Positions 7,523-15,943 of a stretch of 64,000 nt of DNA are shown here, in pieces; the first letter of the stretch is position 1, and each line of letters opens with the position of its first letter. The stretch covers positions 1 through 64,000 of the forward strand of contig DASZBM010000008.1 of NCBI GenBank assembly GCA_035944135.1. The letters are read 5' to 3'. Under the pieces are notes generated by a model, which was not told where the DNA came from, did no database searches, and saw only the letters and a program-made list of their open reading frames with translations. The stretch comes from Acidobacteriaceae bacterium (lineage in GTDB: Bacteria > Acidobacteriota > Terriglobia > Terriglobales > Acidobacteriaceae). Position numbers and translations under genes: made by a program.

Positions 7523-9559
7523 TTAGGGCAGTGAGGCCGTGGTGCTGGTCGTGCGCTTCAGGACTACGCGACTGTCCTCGTCAGCGGCGATGGTTGCGAC
7601 GAAGCGCTGCAACTCGGGGTACTTGTCCGGCGGCAGTGAAACCTGGCGGACGGTATAAGTGCGGGTGTAGTGGAGCGTGCGGCCATTCAGAACCGTCGAG
7701 CTCTGATACGTGGCGAAGCCCGCGTCTTCCTTGACCGGATCGGGCAGCTCGTCGACCGTATAGCCCTCTGGCAGCTGGATGTCGAAGCTGTCCGTGGCCT
7801 GCATCGTCGCGCCAAGATCGATCGCAACGTCCCGCTTCTTGTGATCGACAGGCAGCGTGTAACTGCCGAAGACGCGCGGCCGCACCATCAGCAGCGGGCC
7901 AACAGAGCTCGCGAAGTGCTCGGCCGAGAGGTCGAAGCTTGTCGTAAGGTCCTTGTCCAGCGCGGCAAGGTTCTGAATCTTCAGGTCAGTCAGCGAGGCG
8001 GCCATCAAGTCTTCGCCGATCAGGCGATCGAAGGCCTTTTGCCGCTTATCGACATCAATCTCCGCGAGATATCCCCGAGGGTCGGCGGCAATATCGCCGA
8101 GCCAGCTCTCGGCGGCGCTACCCTTCAGGGAGCCATCAGCAGTGAGCGTGAGCGTGGCGGAGCGGTGGACGGTGTTCAGGTCCGGGCTGAGGACGGGAAT
8201 CTGAAAGACCTGGCTGTCCGAGCCCTCGATTAGAAGCGCATAACTTCCTTGGAGATTATCCTCGACCTGGCCGAAGGGAGTCTGTTCCCACGTGGGGTCG
8301 AAAATGAGATAGCGCTTGCCGTTTCCCGCGGTGATGACACTGTGCATTTTGGGCGAGTTGTAGCCCTTCGGGATCTCGATCGCGCCGATCACGTGATTGC
8401 CGGCGGAAATCGATGGGTCGTCGGGATCAACCACGCCGCGGTTTGTATCCACCATTACCAGCGCGCTGTGAATGCCGACGGTGGATAGCATGGCAGAGAG
8501 AAGAGTGGATTTGTCCTTGCAGTCGCCGTAGCCGCCGTGAAAAATCGCGCCCGCTGGATGCGGCTGGAAACCGCCGACACCAATCTCAACCGCTACGTAG
8601 CGGATATTGCGCTGAACGAAGCTGCCGATGGCCTCGGCCTTGTCATAGAAGTCGGTTTTGCCCGCGCTGAGCTCGGCAGCCTTGGCGGCGATTTCGGGCG
8701 TTGCGGTGAGCCGATCGCGTGAGATCGCGGTGTACCACTCGCCGACGCCCCTCCACGTCCCGTCTTCAGGGAAAGCAAGCCCAGGCCCGGAGTAGTGTAC
8801 CGTCATGCGTCCCGCCAGCGATTCAGTGGAAGGCGACAACGGGATGCGCTCGAGATCGATCGCAGGCACGTTATTCATCTCCCAGCGGTACTTCTGATTC
8901 TCAAGGTCGATGGGTTCTATCTTCGGGTGGTGCGCCCATGTGGTCGTGAAGGTGTAGCCGGCAGGAAGGATGAGATTGAAGCTCTCGCTGAGCCGGGGAA
9001 GACCGCCCTGAAAGGACCAGTCGGCTTCAGCCAGATAGGGACGCTCGCGCCTTTCATATTCCCAGGCGATGACGCCGCCGGGATCGCGGCCGGGAGGATC
9101 GGCGACCTTGGCGCGGCTGTCGTCGTAGAGCTCGAACCCCTCTCCAATCGCTACGTCGTGCAGCTCGTTGTCCTTAACGGCATATTCGTGGCCGGCTGGA
9201 TCGATGCTCCACGCATGAAACGAGAGCACCTTGGATTCCTTGTCGTACTCAACGGCCGGATAGGTGGACTCGAGCTTGCGTGCTTGCGGGCGAAGGATCT
9301 TGACGACCTTGCGGATATGCTCGACAGCTTGCCCCTTTGCGTCGACGGTATATGTCTCCTCATCGAGCAGGATGACGGCGCGAGTGCTTTCAGGAAGCTT
9401 CGGAAGCGGCTGCTGGGCCGCAGCCTTCACCCAGTCGGGAACGGAGTTCGAGGCCCAGGCAGACCAGCACGAGAGCGCGACAAAGACTGCCGCAGTGGTC
9501 GTGAGACGACCAACACGCGCAAGCCGATCGGCGCATAGAGAATGGCGGGCCCGGTCCAT
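7523..9559 (-). CDS. Exported DUF3857/transglutaminase-like protein (intact catalytic motif)
   Basis: 678 residues. A hydrophobic leader (about 20-37, ending AWA) suggests export. The DUF3857 domain covers about 60-260. The transglutaminase/papain-like core follows, with GYGDCKDK placing the catalytic Cys at about 347, a GNHV histidine at about 389 and IFDPT aspartate at about 421, an apparently complete triad with a longer than usual His-Asp spacing. The C-terminal third is beta-rich, as usual in this family. It is first in a three-gene minus-strand operon with the degenerate paralogue and the aspartic protease. Family members are often found with outer-membrane and exopolymer functions, but the substrate here is unknown. 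Confidence 0.9.
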   Translation of the reverse strand: MDRARHSLCADRLARVGRLTTTAAVFVALSCWSAWASNSVPDWVKAAAQQPLPKLPESTRAVILLDEETYTVDAKGQAVEHIRKVVKILRPQARKLESTYPAVEYDKESKVLSFHAWSIDPAGHEYAVKDNELHDVAIGEGFELYDDSRAKVADPPGRDPGGVIAWEYERRERPYLAEADWSFQGGLPRLSESFNLILPAGYTFTTTWAHHPKIEPIDLENQKYRWEMNNVPAIDLERIPLSPSTESLAGRMTVHYSGPGLAFPEDGTWRGVGEWYTAISRDRLTATPEIAAKAAELSAGKTDFYDKAEAIGSFVQRNIRYVAVEIGVGGFQPHPAGAIFHGGYGDCKDKSTLLSAMLSTVGIHSALVMVDTNRGVVDPDDPSISAGNHVIGAIEIPKGYNSPKMHSVITAGNGKRYLIFDPTWEQTPFGQVEDNLQGSYALLIEGSDSQVFQIPVLSPDLNTVHRSATLTLTADGSLKGSAAESWLGDIAADPRGYLAEIDVDKRQKAFDRLIGEDLMAASLTDLKIQNLAALDKDLTTSFDLSAEHFASSVGPLLMVRPRVFGSYTLPVDHKKRDVAIDLGATMQATDSFDIQLPEGYTVDELPDPVKEDAGFATYQSSTVLNGRTLHYTRTYTVRQVSLPPDKYPELQRFVATIAADEDSRVVLKRTTSTTASLP

Positions 9560-9720
9560 GTCGAGCAGACTCCTGATTTACGCGGCCAGGACATTGCATC
9601 AGTCCCCGCCGCGATGGTGAAAAGAGATCGTGGCTGATTTATACGTTCCGCGGTCATGCAATTCAAGAAAAACCTTGCATGAAGTCACACCGAAGTTGCA
9701 CCGAAACGGGCCGGTGAAAT

Positions 9721-11271
9721 TCATCCAAACGTCAAGCCGTGGCTGTCGAGGAACTCCGCCAGCGTGCGCGCCTTCGCCGCAGGGTCAGCGAGCGCAACAT
9801 AGCCGTCCGGCCGAATGAGATAGGCGGCGTTCTCGCGCAAACCCTGCTCGGCAAATTGCGCCTGCCACGCAAAGGTGTGCAGCGCCAGCCCGCGCTGCGT
9901 GCACAGCCTTCGAATGTCAGGACAAAGAGCGTTCCCGTAGTAGTGCACCTGCCAGTCCAGCGAAGTCAGCGGAGCGAAGTTGTCCGCCTCATCAGACAGC
10001 TTCACCCAGGGCAGCCGGTCACCCGCATGCAGTTTCCCCGTGCGTCCCTCGCTCAAGTCGCTCGAGCGATAGTTAATCGCGATCTGCGACACCGTGCGGA
10101 ACATGAACCGCCGGCTGCGGTTCGCAGAGAACAGCGCCGGAATCAGGTACGGAACAATATGCAGCCGCACCAGCCGCGCCAGATCGCCATTGGACGTCAC
10201 AGCCGTGAAAGCCTGGTCCGTGGTCGCCACCAGCCGCTGCGCGAACGCAATCCTCTCCGGCTCGAACGTGTCGAGAATCGTTGCCGGCGCGCGCCCCCGC
10301 AGCGCCGCAGCCAGCTTCCAGCCCAGGTTCACGGCGTCGCCAATCCCCGTATTCATCCCCTGCCCACCCACCGGTGAGTGAATGTGCGCGGCATCTCCGA
10401 GCAGAAATACGCGCCCCTCGCGGAAATGCTCTGCCACCCGGTGATGCACCCGATACGTCGAGAACCAGTTCACCCGCTGCACGTCCGCGTGAATCCAGTT
10501 CAGCACCCGCTTCGACACATCGTTCCAGCTCAGCTGCGGCTGCGCATCGGCCTCCTTCTCATTCACCATCTCATCGCGAATCGTCCCCACAAACCGCATC
10601 CTTCCATGGCTGTCCAGCGGGAAGATCGCCAGGAAATCCGTGTGATCCAGCGCCACATGCAGCTCGCCATTCCCCACCGCACCGCCGGCCACCACATCCG
10701 CGACATAAAACAGATGCGTGTACTCACCGCCCGGAAACCCAATCCGCAGCCCCTGCCGCACCACCGACCGCGCCCCATCGCACCCCGCCAGGAAGCCGGC
10801 GCGGCACGTCTGCTCCGTCCCGTCGCGCAGACGCAATCGCGCCACCACCTGATCCGCGTCCTGCACAAAGCTCAGCAGCTCCGTCGACCGCTCGACATTC
10901 ACGCCAGCCTCCGCCAGATGCCGAATCAGCAGCGGCTCGTGCTCATCCTGCGGAAAGATCAGCGCGTACGGAAACGCACTCAAATCCCGCCCGAAATCCC
11001 CAAACGGCGCATGCGCAACCTGCTTGCCCGAAACCCACAGATTGATCGCCGGCACCTGGTGCCCATGCTCCACCAGCTCCTGCGCAAACCCGAGCTGCGC
11101 ATAAAACTCCAGCGTCCTCGCCTGCACCGCCAGCGCCCGCGAATGCGCCACCGGCTCGCGATTCTTGTCCACGATACGCACGCGAACGCCCCGCCGCGCC
11201 AGCCACAGCGCCAGCACCAGGCCCGTGGGTCCGGCCCCGGCAATCAGGACCTCCGCGTCAGGCGTCGTCAT
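9721..11271 (-). CDS. FAD-dependent aromatic-ring monooxygenase (PheA/TfdB type)
   Basis: 516-residue flavoprotein hydroxylase of the group A family (FAD_binding_3). The N-terminal dinucleotide-binding motif GAGPTG is at 12-17, the DG motif GCDGARSVVR is central, and the second FAD motif GDAAHIHSPVGGQGMN follows. The C-terminal 100 residues resemble the thioredoxin-like domain of the phenol hydroxylase/PgaE group. No signal peptide, so cytoplasmic. The likely reaction is NAD(P)H- and O2-dependent hydroxylation of an aromatic or polyketide-like substrate, which cannot be assigned from sequence. It is divergent from the 3-hydroxyacyl-CoA dehydrogenase across 128 bases and lies 161 bases upstream of the DUF3857 operon. 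Confidence 0.88.
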   Translation of the reverse strand: MTTPDAEVLIAGAGPTGLVLALWLARRGVRVRIVDKNREPVAHSRALAVQARTLEFYAQLGFAQELVEHGHQVPAINLWVSGKQVAHAPFGDFGRDLSAFPYALIFPQDEHEPLLIRHLAEAGVNVERSTELLSFVQDADQVVARLRLRDGTEQTCRAGFLAGCDGARSVVRQGLRIGFPGGEYTHLFYVADVVAGGAVGNGELHVALDHTDFLAIFPLDSHGRMRFVGTIRDEMVNEKEADAQPQLSWNDVSKRVLNWIHADVQRVNWFSTYRVHHRVAEHFREGRVFLLGDAAHIHSPVGGQGMNTGIGDAVNLGWKLAAALRGRAPATILDTFEPERIAFAQRLVATTDQAFTAVTSNGDLARLVRLHIVPYLIPALFSANRSRRFMFRTVSQIAINYRSSDLSEGRTGKLHAGDRLPWVKLSDEADNFAPLTSLDWQVHYYGNALCPDIRRLCTQRGLALHTFAWQAQFAEQGLRENAAYLIRPDGYVALADPAAKARTLAEFLDSHGLTFG

Positions 11272-11399
11272 CGCTCGCCACTCCGCAAATCAGCTTTGAA
11301 TCGGGTTCGCTCTGAGCATAACTCCGTTCCGCTTCGCAGGCGTCGTGCGCGGCTGATAAACTCGCTTCTCTTGCCACGAGCGATGAAAGGATTGTCCAA

Positions 11400-12260
11400 A
11401 TGGCGGTGAAGGAACGGCTGGGCGTCGTGGGCGCCGGCACCATGGGCAACGGCATCGCCCACGTCATGGCGCGCGCCGGTTGCGAGGTAGTCCTCTGCGA
11501 CGCGAACCAGGCAGCGCTCGACCGCGGCCTCGCCACCATTCGCACCAATCTCGACCGCGAAGCTGCCCGCGGCAAAGTCGACCCCGCCGAAGTCGAGGCC
11601 ATCCAGCAGCGCGTCAAGCCCGCGCACGATCTCGCCGCTCTCAAGGACTGCACGCTCGTCGTCGAAGCCGCCACCGAGCGTCTCGAAATCAAGCAATACA
11701 TCTTCGGCGAGCTCGACGATCTGCTCTCCGACGACGCCATCATCGCCTCCAACACCTCGTCCATCTCCATCACTAAGCTCGCCGCCACCACCACGCGCCC
11801 CGGCAACGTCATCGGCATGCACTTCTTCAACCCCGTGCCGGTCATGAGTCTCGTCGAGGTCATCCGCGGCCTCCAGACCACCGACGCCACATTCCAGCGC
11901 GTCCACAGTCTTTCCCTCGAGCTCGGCAAGACACCCGTCGAAGTCAACGACGCCGCCGGCTTCGTCTCCAACCGCGTCCTCATGCCCATGCTCAACGAGG
12001 CCATGTTCGCCGTCATGGAAGGCGTCGCCACGCCCGAAGCCGTCGACGAGATCTTCCGCCTCGGCATGGCCCATCCCATGGGCCCGCTCACACTCGCCGA
12101 CTTCATCGGCCTCGACGTCTGCCTCGACATCATGCGCGTCCTCGAGTCCGGCCTCGGCGACCCCAAGTACCGCCCCTGCCCTCTCCTCATCCGCATGGTC
12201 GACGCCGGCTGGCTCGGCCGCAAGAGCGGCAAAGGGTTCTACGATTACGCGAAGAACTAG
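11400..12260 (+). CDS. 3-hydroxyacyl-CoA (3-hydroxybutyryl-CoA) dehydrogenase
   Basis: 286 residues, the size of the stand-alone Hbd/PaaH/FadB2 group. It oxidises (3S)-hydroxyacyl-CoA to 3-ketoacyl-CoA with NAD+. The N-terminal Rossmann domain has GAGTMG at 11-16; the active site has SNTSS (117-121) and the catalytic His141 in HFFNPVP. The C-terminal dimerisation domain has the usual [17 protein letters not shown] stretch. AAAGGA lies about 9 bases before the ATG. The MaoC-like gene downstream (218-base gap) could act in the same acyl-CoA pathway, though the gap argues against tight coupling. The exact chain length or substrate is not evident. Confidence 0.95.
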   Translation: MAVKERLGVVGAGTMGNGIAHVMARAGCEVVLCDANQAALDRGLATIRTNLDREAARGKVDPAEVEAIQQRVKPAHDLAALKDCTLVVEAATERLEIKQYIFGELDDLLSDDAIIASNTSSISITKLAATTTRPGNVIGMHFFNPVPVMSLVEVIRGLQTTDATFQRVHSLSLELGKTPVEVNDAAGFVSNRVLMPMLNEAMFAVMEGVATPEAVDEIFRLGMAHPMGPLTLADFIGLDVCLDIMRVLESGLGDPKYRPCPLLIRMVDAGWLGRKSGKGFYDYAKN

Positions 12261-12318
12261 TTATTGGTTAGAGGCAGTCACGAGTAGTTGTTGCTTTTGC
12301 ATCTGCCGTTGTCTTTCT

Positions 12319-12440
12319 TTCTGTCATTCCGGGCGCAGCGAGGAACCTGCTTAAACTCACAACTCCGAAACTCACAACTCGAAACTGAACCGACGTCGTC
12401 TTTGCTTCTGCCTTATTCACTATTCACTACTCACTATTCA
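12319..12440. repeat. Intergenic block of low-complexity repeats before the MaoC-like gene
   Basis: The 218-base gap after the dehydrogenase gene is largely repeats. AAACTCACAACTC occurs at 12353-12365 and 12368-12380, followed by a partial third unit; TATTCAC/TACTCAC words follow at about 12412-12440. A segment CATTCCGGGCGCAGCGAGG at about 12325 resembles a short sequence I have seen scattered between genes in other bacterial genomes (memory, not searched). The gap contains no open frame with gene character. Confidence 0.75.
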
Positions 12441-12478
12441 CGCCCTTAATTCCTCACTGCCTAATTTCAGGAGACCTC

Positions 12479-12955
12479 GTGAGCACCAAAGAACTCTACT
12501 TCGAAGATCTGCACCCGGGAATGACCTTCAACTCCAGCCGGTCGTACAAAGTGACCGCCGAGGAGATCAAAGAATTCGGCGAGCGCTACGACCCGCAGCC
12601 CTTTCACATCGACCAGTCCGCGGGCGAGAGCTCGTTCTTCAAAGGTCTCGCCGCCTCAGGCTGGCTGACCGCCGCCATCGTCATGCGTCTCCGCGTCGAG
12701 TCGCTGCACATCGCCGGCGGCATGCTCGGCGCGGGCGTCGAAGAGATGCGCTGGACCGCTCCCGTGCGCCCCGGCGATTCCTTGCGCACCGAGGCCGAGA
12801 TTCTCACCGTCCGCCACTCGCAATCCCGCCCTCAGTACGGTGTCGTCCGCTCCCGCACCACGGTCTACAACCAGCGCAACGAACTGGTGATGCGCTCCAT
12901 CGTCACCTTCCTCGCACCGCTGCGCAATCCGGCGAAAACAGAGGGTAGAGGATAG
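12479..12955 (+). CDS. MaoC-like hot-dog fold dehydratase/hydratase
   Basis: 158 residues, a single hot-dog domain. The hydratase-2 type motif YDPQPFHID (about 37-45) supplies the predicted catalytic Asp38 and His43. Family members hydrate or dehydrate enoyl-CoA or enoyl-ACP thioesters. Start is GTG 12479, chosen for the strong AGGAGA about 6 bases upstream and the fit of the N-terminus. The last few codons (after NPAK) and the TAG stop are made from the AGAGGGTAGAG repeat that fills the following gap, so the native C-terminus may have been overwritten by the repeat. Substrate unknown; acyl-CoA metabolism with the upstream dehydrogenase is plausible. Confidence 0.9.
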   Translation: MSTKELYFEDLHPGMTFNSSRSYKVTAEEIKEFGERYDPQPFHIDQSAGESSFFKGLAASGWLTAAIVMRLRVESLHIAGGMLGAGVEEMRWTAPVRPGDSLRTEAEILTVRHSQSRPQYGVVRSRTTVYNQRNELVMRSIVTFLAPLRNPAKTEGRG

Positions 12956-13085
12956 AGGTTAGAGGGTAGAGAGTAGAAAACAGACGCACAACCGCCGTGG
13001 CGACCTTCGCGCACTTCTTTGCGAGCGCGTACGCGCTCTGCGTGAAACGCCTTTGCCCTTGTCTACCCTCTACCCTCTACCCCCT
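12940..13085. repeat. Composite intergenic repeat: purine arm, GCCGTGGCG core, pyrimidine arm
   Basis: The left arm (12940-12976) is AGAGGGTAGAG-type words and the right arm (about 13062-13083) is CTACCCTCTAC, so the arms are inverted copies. The core from about 12994 reads GCCGTGGCGACCTTCGCGC and ends CGCCTTTGCCCTT. The core also holds a perfect 16-base palindrome, GAGCGCGTACGCGCTC, at 13023-13038. The same architecture recurs at about 14703-14855. No coding potential is evident. Confidence 0.8.
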
Positions 13086-13151
13086 GCCTCCCGTCCCCTC
13101 CCTGATTCCCACCCGTTTCTGCACAGCCTCCGCCGCTGTATCCTCATACCG

Positions 13152-14081
13152 ATGCGCATGACAGTTCTAGCCTCGGGATCTCGTGGGAACGCCACGGTGG
13201 TCGCCGCGGGCAGGACTGCGGTCCTCGTCGACGCCGGGCTGAGTTGCCGCGAACTGCTCAAGCGCATGGCCGCCACCGGCGAAGACCCCGCCGACCTCAA
13301 GGCCATCCTGATCACCCACGAACACCTCGACCATGTCGCCGGTCTCTCCGTACTCGCGCGCAAGCTCAGGATCCCCGTCTTCTTCACCGAGGCCACGCAC
13401 CGCGCCTGGGTCCGCATGCTGACCCCCCAGAAGCGCATGAGCTACAAGGCTTGGCTCGAAAAGATCCAGCGCGAGCGCGAGGCTATGGAGGCCGGGACAG
13501 AGACCCCCTGCGAAGAGCCGGAAACCGAAGCGTCCACGCCGGAAGAGGTTCGTCCCAAAATTAACCCCACCGAACTCCCCGCACTCGAATTCTTCGAAGC
13601 CGGGCGCAGCTTCCGCATCGGCGAGCTCGAGGTCTGCCCCTTTACCATTCCCCACGATGCCGCCGACCCCTGCGGATTCGTCTTCTATGCTCCCGGCGAG
13701 TCGATCCGCATGGCCGTTGCGACCGACCTCGGCTATGTCCCGCCGAATGTAAAACTTGCGCTCAAGAATGTGGATGTCCTTCTGCTCGAGTCCAACCACG
13801 ACCTCGAGATGCTCAAGGACGGACCCTACCCGTGGAGCGTGAAGCAGCGCGTTCTCAGCCGGGTTGGCCACCTCTCCAACGCCGCAACCGCCGAGTTCCT
13901 GATGAGGGACTATGACGGCGGCGCGCATACTATCGTGCTGGGACATCTCAGTGAACAGAACAACTTACCCGAATTGGCCCGGCTGGCGGCGGAGCAGGCT
14001 ATTGGCGACCGAATGACCCTTTTGGGTAATCGGGTCTTATTGGCCCAACAGGATGTTGCATTGGAGCCAATTCGGTTGTAA
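13152..14081 (+). CDS. Metallo-beta-lactamase-fold hydrolase (YycJ/WalJ-like)
   Basis: 309 residues from ATG 13152. An upstream extension to 13053 would translate the pyrimidine-rich repeat and gives a Pro/Leu-rich leader, so it is rejected. The protein starts MRMTVLASGSRGN, typical of the YycJ group, and has the metal-binding HEHLDH motif near residue 56, plus later PHDA and GHLS elements. The family contains two-metal hydrolases and nucleases; YycJ has been linked to cell-wall or DNA-repair roles, but the substrate here is unknown. An unusual charged insert (about residues 97-140, rich in Glu/Thr/Pro) follows the HEHLDH region. No signal peptide. Confidence 0.88.
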   Translation: MRMTVLASGSRGNATVVAAGRTAVLVDAGLSCRELLKRMAATGEDPADLKAILITHEHLDHVAGLSVLARKLRIPVFFTEATHRAWVRMLTPQKRMSYKAWLEKIQREREAMEAGTETPCEEPETEASTPEEVRPKINPTELPALEFFEAGRSFRIGELEVCPFTIPHDAADPCGFVFYAPGESIRMAVATDLGYVPPNVKLALKNVDVLLLESNHDLEMLKDGPYPWSVKQRVLSRVGHLSNAATAEFLMRDYDGGAHTIVLGHLSEQNNLPELARLAAEQAIGDRMTLLGNRVLLAQQDVALEPIRL

Positions 14082-14191
14082 AACATGGACTTAAATAAGA
14101 GATGGGTCCACCCACACGGCAACGCAAAGACTCTAGCTTGCAGCTTCCCGGTCACCAGCCAGTGAAGTAAAATCAAGATTGCGTAAAAGAA

Positions 14192-14701
14192 ATGCCGACT
14201 CTTTCCCGACATCCCCTCCAAGACGCGCATACCCCCTGCACAGACCAGGTCATCGGCCACATCCTTTCGGGATGGCGCTATGACATCTCCGGCACGCCTG
14301 CAGGACTGCGCGGCGACTACGAGGCCCACCTTCACGGCTGCGCGCACTGCCGCGGGAAGCAGCGGATTCACCGTATGGTCGATCTGCTGCTGCTGGCCGT
14401 AACCACCATGGCTTGCGTGGCCTTCTTCCTCGCAGCGGTGGTTGTCCACCGGCTGGAGAACATTCGACACCTGGCCAGCAGCGTGCATCTGCACCTGGGA
14501 ACGGACCGCGCTCTGCTCCTGGCTCATGTTCCGCAGAGCATCACCATCAGTCTGGAAGCCGTGGCAGTCTCCGGTGTGATCTTCTCGCTTCTGCTGTGGG
14601 CCCTGGTGCTCATGACCACGCCCGTCCCCGGCATGGTCTCCGCAATGCTCCGTGAGCATGTGTCGCCCGAACTCCGCGACCGCCTCTGGAAACAAGCGTA
14701 A
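14192..14701 (+). CDS. Small membrane protein with an N-terminal zinc-finger-like motif
   Basis: 169 residues. Residues about 45-54 read YEAHLHGCAHC, a His-x3-Cys-x2-Cys pattern like the mini zinc finger of anti-sigma factors and related membrane proteins. Two hydrophobic segments follow (about 66-88 and 125-146), separated by a roughly 35-residue loop. Membrane anchoring with the finger in the cytoplasm is predicted. No sigma-factor gene is adjacent, so an anti-sigma function is only a possibility. The reading frame is convincing, but I do not recognise the family. Confidence 0.65.
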   Translation: MPTLSRHPLQDAHTPCTDQVIGHILSGWRYDISGTPAGLRGDYEAHLHGCAHCRGKQRIHRMVDLLLLAVTTMACVAFFLAAVVVHRLENIRHLASSVHLHLGTDRALLLAHVPQSITISLEAVAVSGVIFSLLLWALVLMTTPVPGMVSAMLREHVSPELRDRLWKQA

Positions 14702-14702
14702 A

Positions 14703-14855
14703 GAAACAGACAATAGAGAACAGGATAGTAGAGCACCACTACCGTGGCGTTCCTTCGCGTCGTCTGGGTGCAGGGCGAACTCGTTCGCTGGGGTGACTTG
14801 GCGCCCTTTGCGTCAAAGCCTTCGTTCGTTTCTACCCTCTTATTCTCTTCCTCCG
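14703..14855. repeat. Second copy of the composite intergenic repeat
   Basis: It starts right after the stop of the preceding gene with purine words (ATAGAGAACAGGATAGTAGAG-like), continues with ACCGTGGCGTTCCTTCGCGT and CGCCCTTTGCGTCAAAGCC, and ends with TTTCTACCCTCTTATTCTC. The order and orientation match the copy at 12940-13085, but the central part differs. The Terriglobia-type gene neighbours differ, so this is a dispersed element rather than a local duplication of a gene. Confidence 0.75.
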
Positions 14856-14879
14856 CTATGATGTGATTGATTCCGCTCC

Positions 14880-15833
14880 TTGAGAGTCTTTTTGTCCTCG
14901 AATCCTCAAAACCCTGATGTCGTGTACGCGCAGGGACATGCGCATGAGCCGGCCTCCGCCGTCGCCGCGCGAGCCGGTGAAGTGACGCGGGGTGGCGGCC
15001 CGCAGGTGCGCAAGCGCCCGTGGCCCTCGCTGATTGCGGCTTACCCTGCCACGTCGATCCTGATGGCGATTAACCTCCTGGTCTTCGCGGCGATGTTTCG
15101 CTGGAGCCCGATCATCCCTCTCTGGAAGGCGCATCAGTTCGGCTCAATTCTGACCGCTCAGTTTGACGGCAACGTCTTGTACTACTTCGGCGGATGCGAT
15201 GACTGGGTGGCCATCGGCGGCGGCCAGTGGTGGCGGCTGGTCACGGCCTGCTTTGTCCACGCCAGCATCCTGCACATCGCTACCAACCTGTGGTGCCTCT
15301 GGAACCTCGGCTTGTTCGGCGAGCCGCTGCTTGGCCGGTGGGGCCTCGCCTGGGTTTACCTTCTCACCGGCGTCACCGGGAATCTGCTGTCCGCTGCGGC
15401 GAGCATCATCACGCGCACCGACGCGATCGCCGTGGGCGCATCCGGCGCGATCTTCGGCATTGCCGGCATCCTGATTGTTCTGCTCTCGAACCGCAAGCTC
15501 AACCTCCCCTGGGAAGAGCTGAAGAACCTCCGGCGGCAGGTCATCCTGTTTGCGGTGATTAACCTGGCGCTGGGCATTGCGCCGCAGTTCTCGCCCTCCC
15601 TGACTGCGGCCGAGTGGGCCAAGCTGCACGTGAACCCCGGCAACATTCCGCACATCGACAACTCAGCCCACCTCGGTGGCCTGCTGAGCGGGCTGGCGCT
15701 GGGAGTTCCGCTGCTGCCGAAGATGACCACCGGTAAAGCCAGCTATCGTGCCCGGCAGCGGGCTACGTTCGCGGCTGCGGCGCTGATCCTGTCGCTGGTC
15801 GGATATGCCCTGTCCAGGTACGCGAGAGGCTGA
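14880..15833 (+). CDS. Rhomboid-family intramembrane serine protease
   Basis: Up to 317 residues from a TTG at 14880; a GTG at 14922 is an alternative and neither has a clear ribosome site, so the start is uncertain. The rhomboid active site is complete: HASILHIATN (His132, Asn136 region), GASGAIFG with the nucleophile Ser189, and the catalytic His264 in SAHLGGLLSG, each inside a predicted membrane helix. Rhomboids cleave membrane proteins within the bilayer. The roughly 50-residue N-terminal tail is polar and cytoplasmic. Downstream is a good bidirectional terminator shared with the convergent XRE gene. Substrate unknown. Confidence 0.93.
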   Translation: MRVFLSSNPQNPDVVYAQGHAHEPASAVAARAGEVTRGGGPQVRKRPWPSLIAAYPATSILMAINLLVFAAMFRWSPIIPLWKAHQFGSILTAQFDGNVLYYFGGCDDWVAIGGGQWWRLVTACFVHASILHIATNLWCLWNLGLFGEPLLGRWGLAWVYLLTGVTGNLLSAAASIITRTDAIAVGASGAIFGIAGILIVLLSNRKLNLPWEELKNLRRQVILFAVINLALGIAPQFSPSLTAAEWAKLHVNPGNIPHIDNSAHLGGLLSGLALGVPLLPKMTTGKASYRARQRATFAAAALILSLVGYALSRYARG

Positions 15834-15855
15834 AAAGGCCAAAAATTGAGCCCTC

Positions 15856-15880
15856 AAAAGTGCGCAAATACGCACTTTTT
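15856..15880. terminator. Bidirectional rho-independent terminator
   Basis: Stem AAAAGTGCG (15856-15864) pairs with CGCACTTTT (15871-15879) around a 6-base loop, with T-rich sequence after it on the plus strand and A-rich sequence before it. It lies between the convergent rhomboid and XRE genes and can serve both. Confidence 0.85.
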
Positions 15881-15943
15881 ATACGTGTAAATGCCTCAAA
15901 ATTGAATCATCGTCCCGCGACTATTCCACGAAGAATCAAAGAC

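Noticed and set aside
5772-7526. Plus-strand 584-codon open frame antisense to the DUF3857 gene
   Set aside because: It is rich in Arg, His and Val, has no domain pattern, and lies entirely over a well-supported minus-strand gene.
10378-11409. Plus-strand 343-codon open frame over the FAD monooxygenase
   Set aside because: It is antisense to clear FAD-binding motifs, and its composition (Arg, Gln, His, Pro) is that of a shadow frame.
13053-13151. Upstream start for the metallo-beta-lactamase-fold gene
   Set aside because: The extension translates the pyrimidine repeat arm into a Pro/Leu-rich stretch; the family N-terminus begins at 13152.
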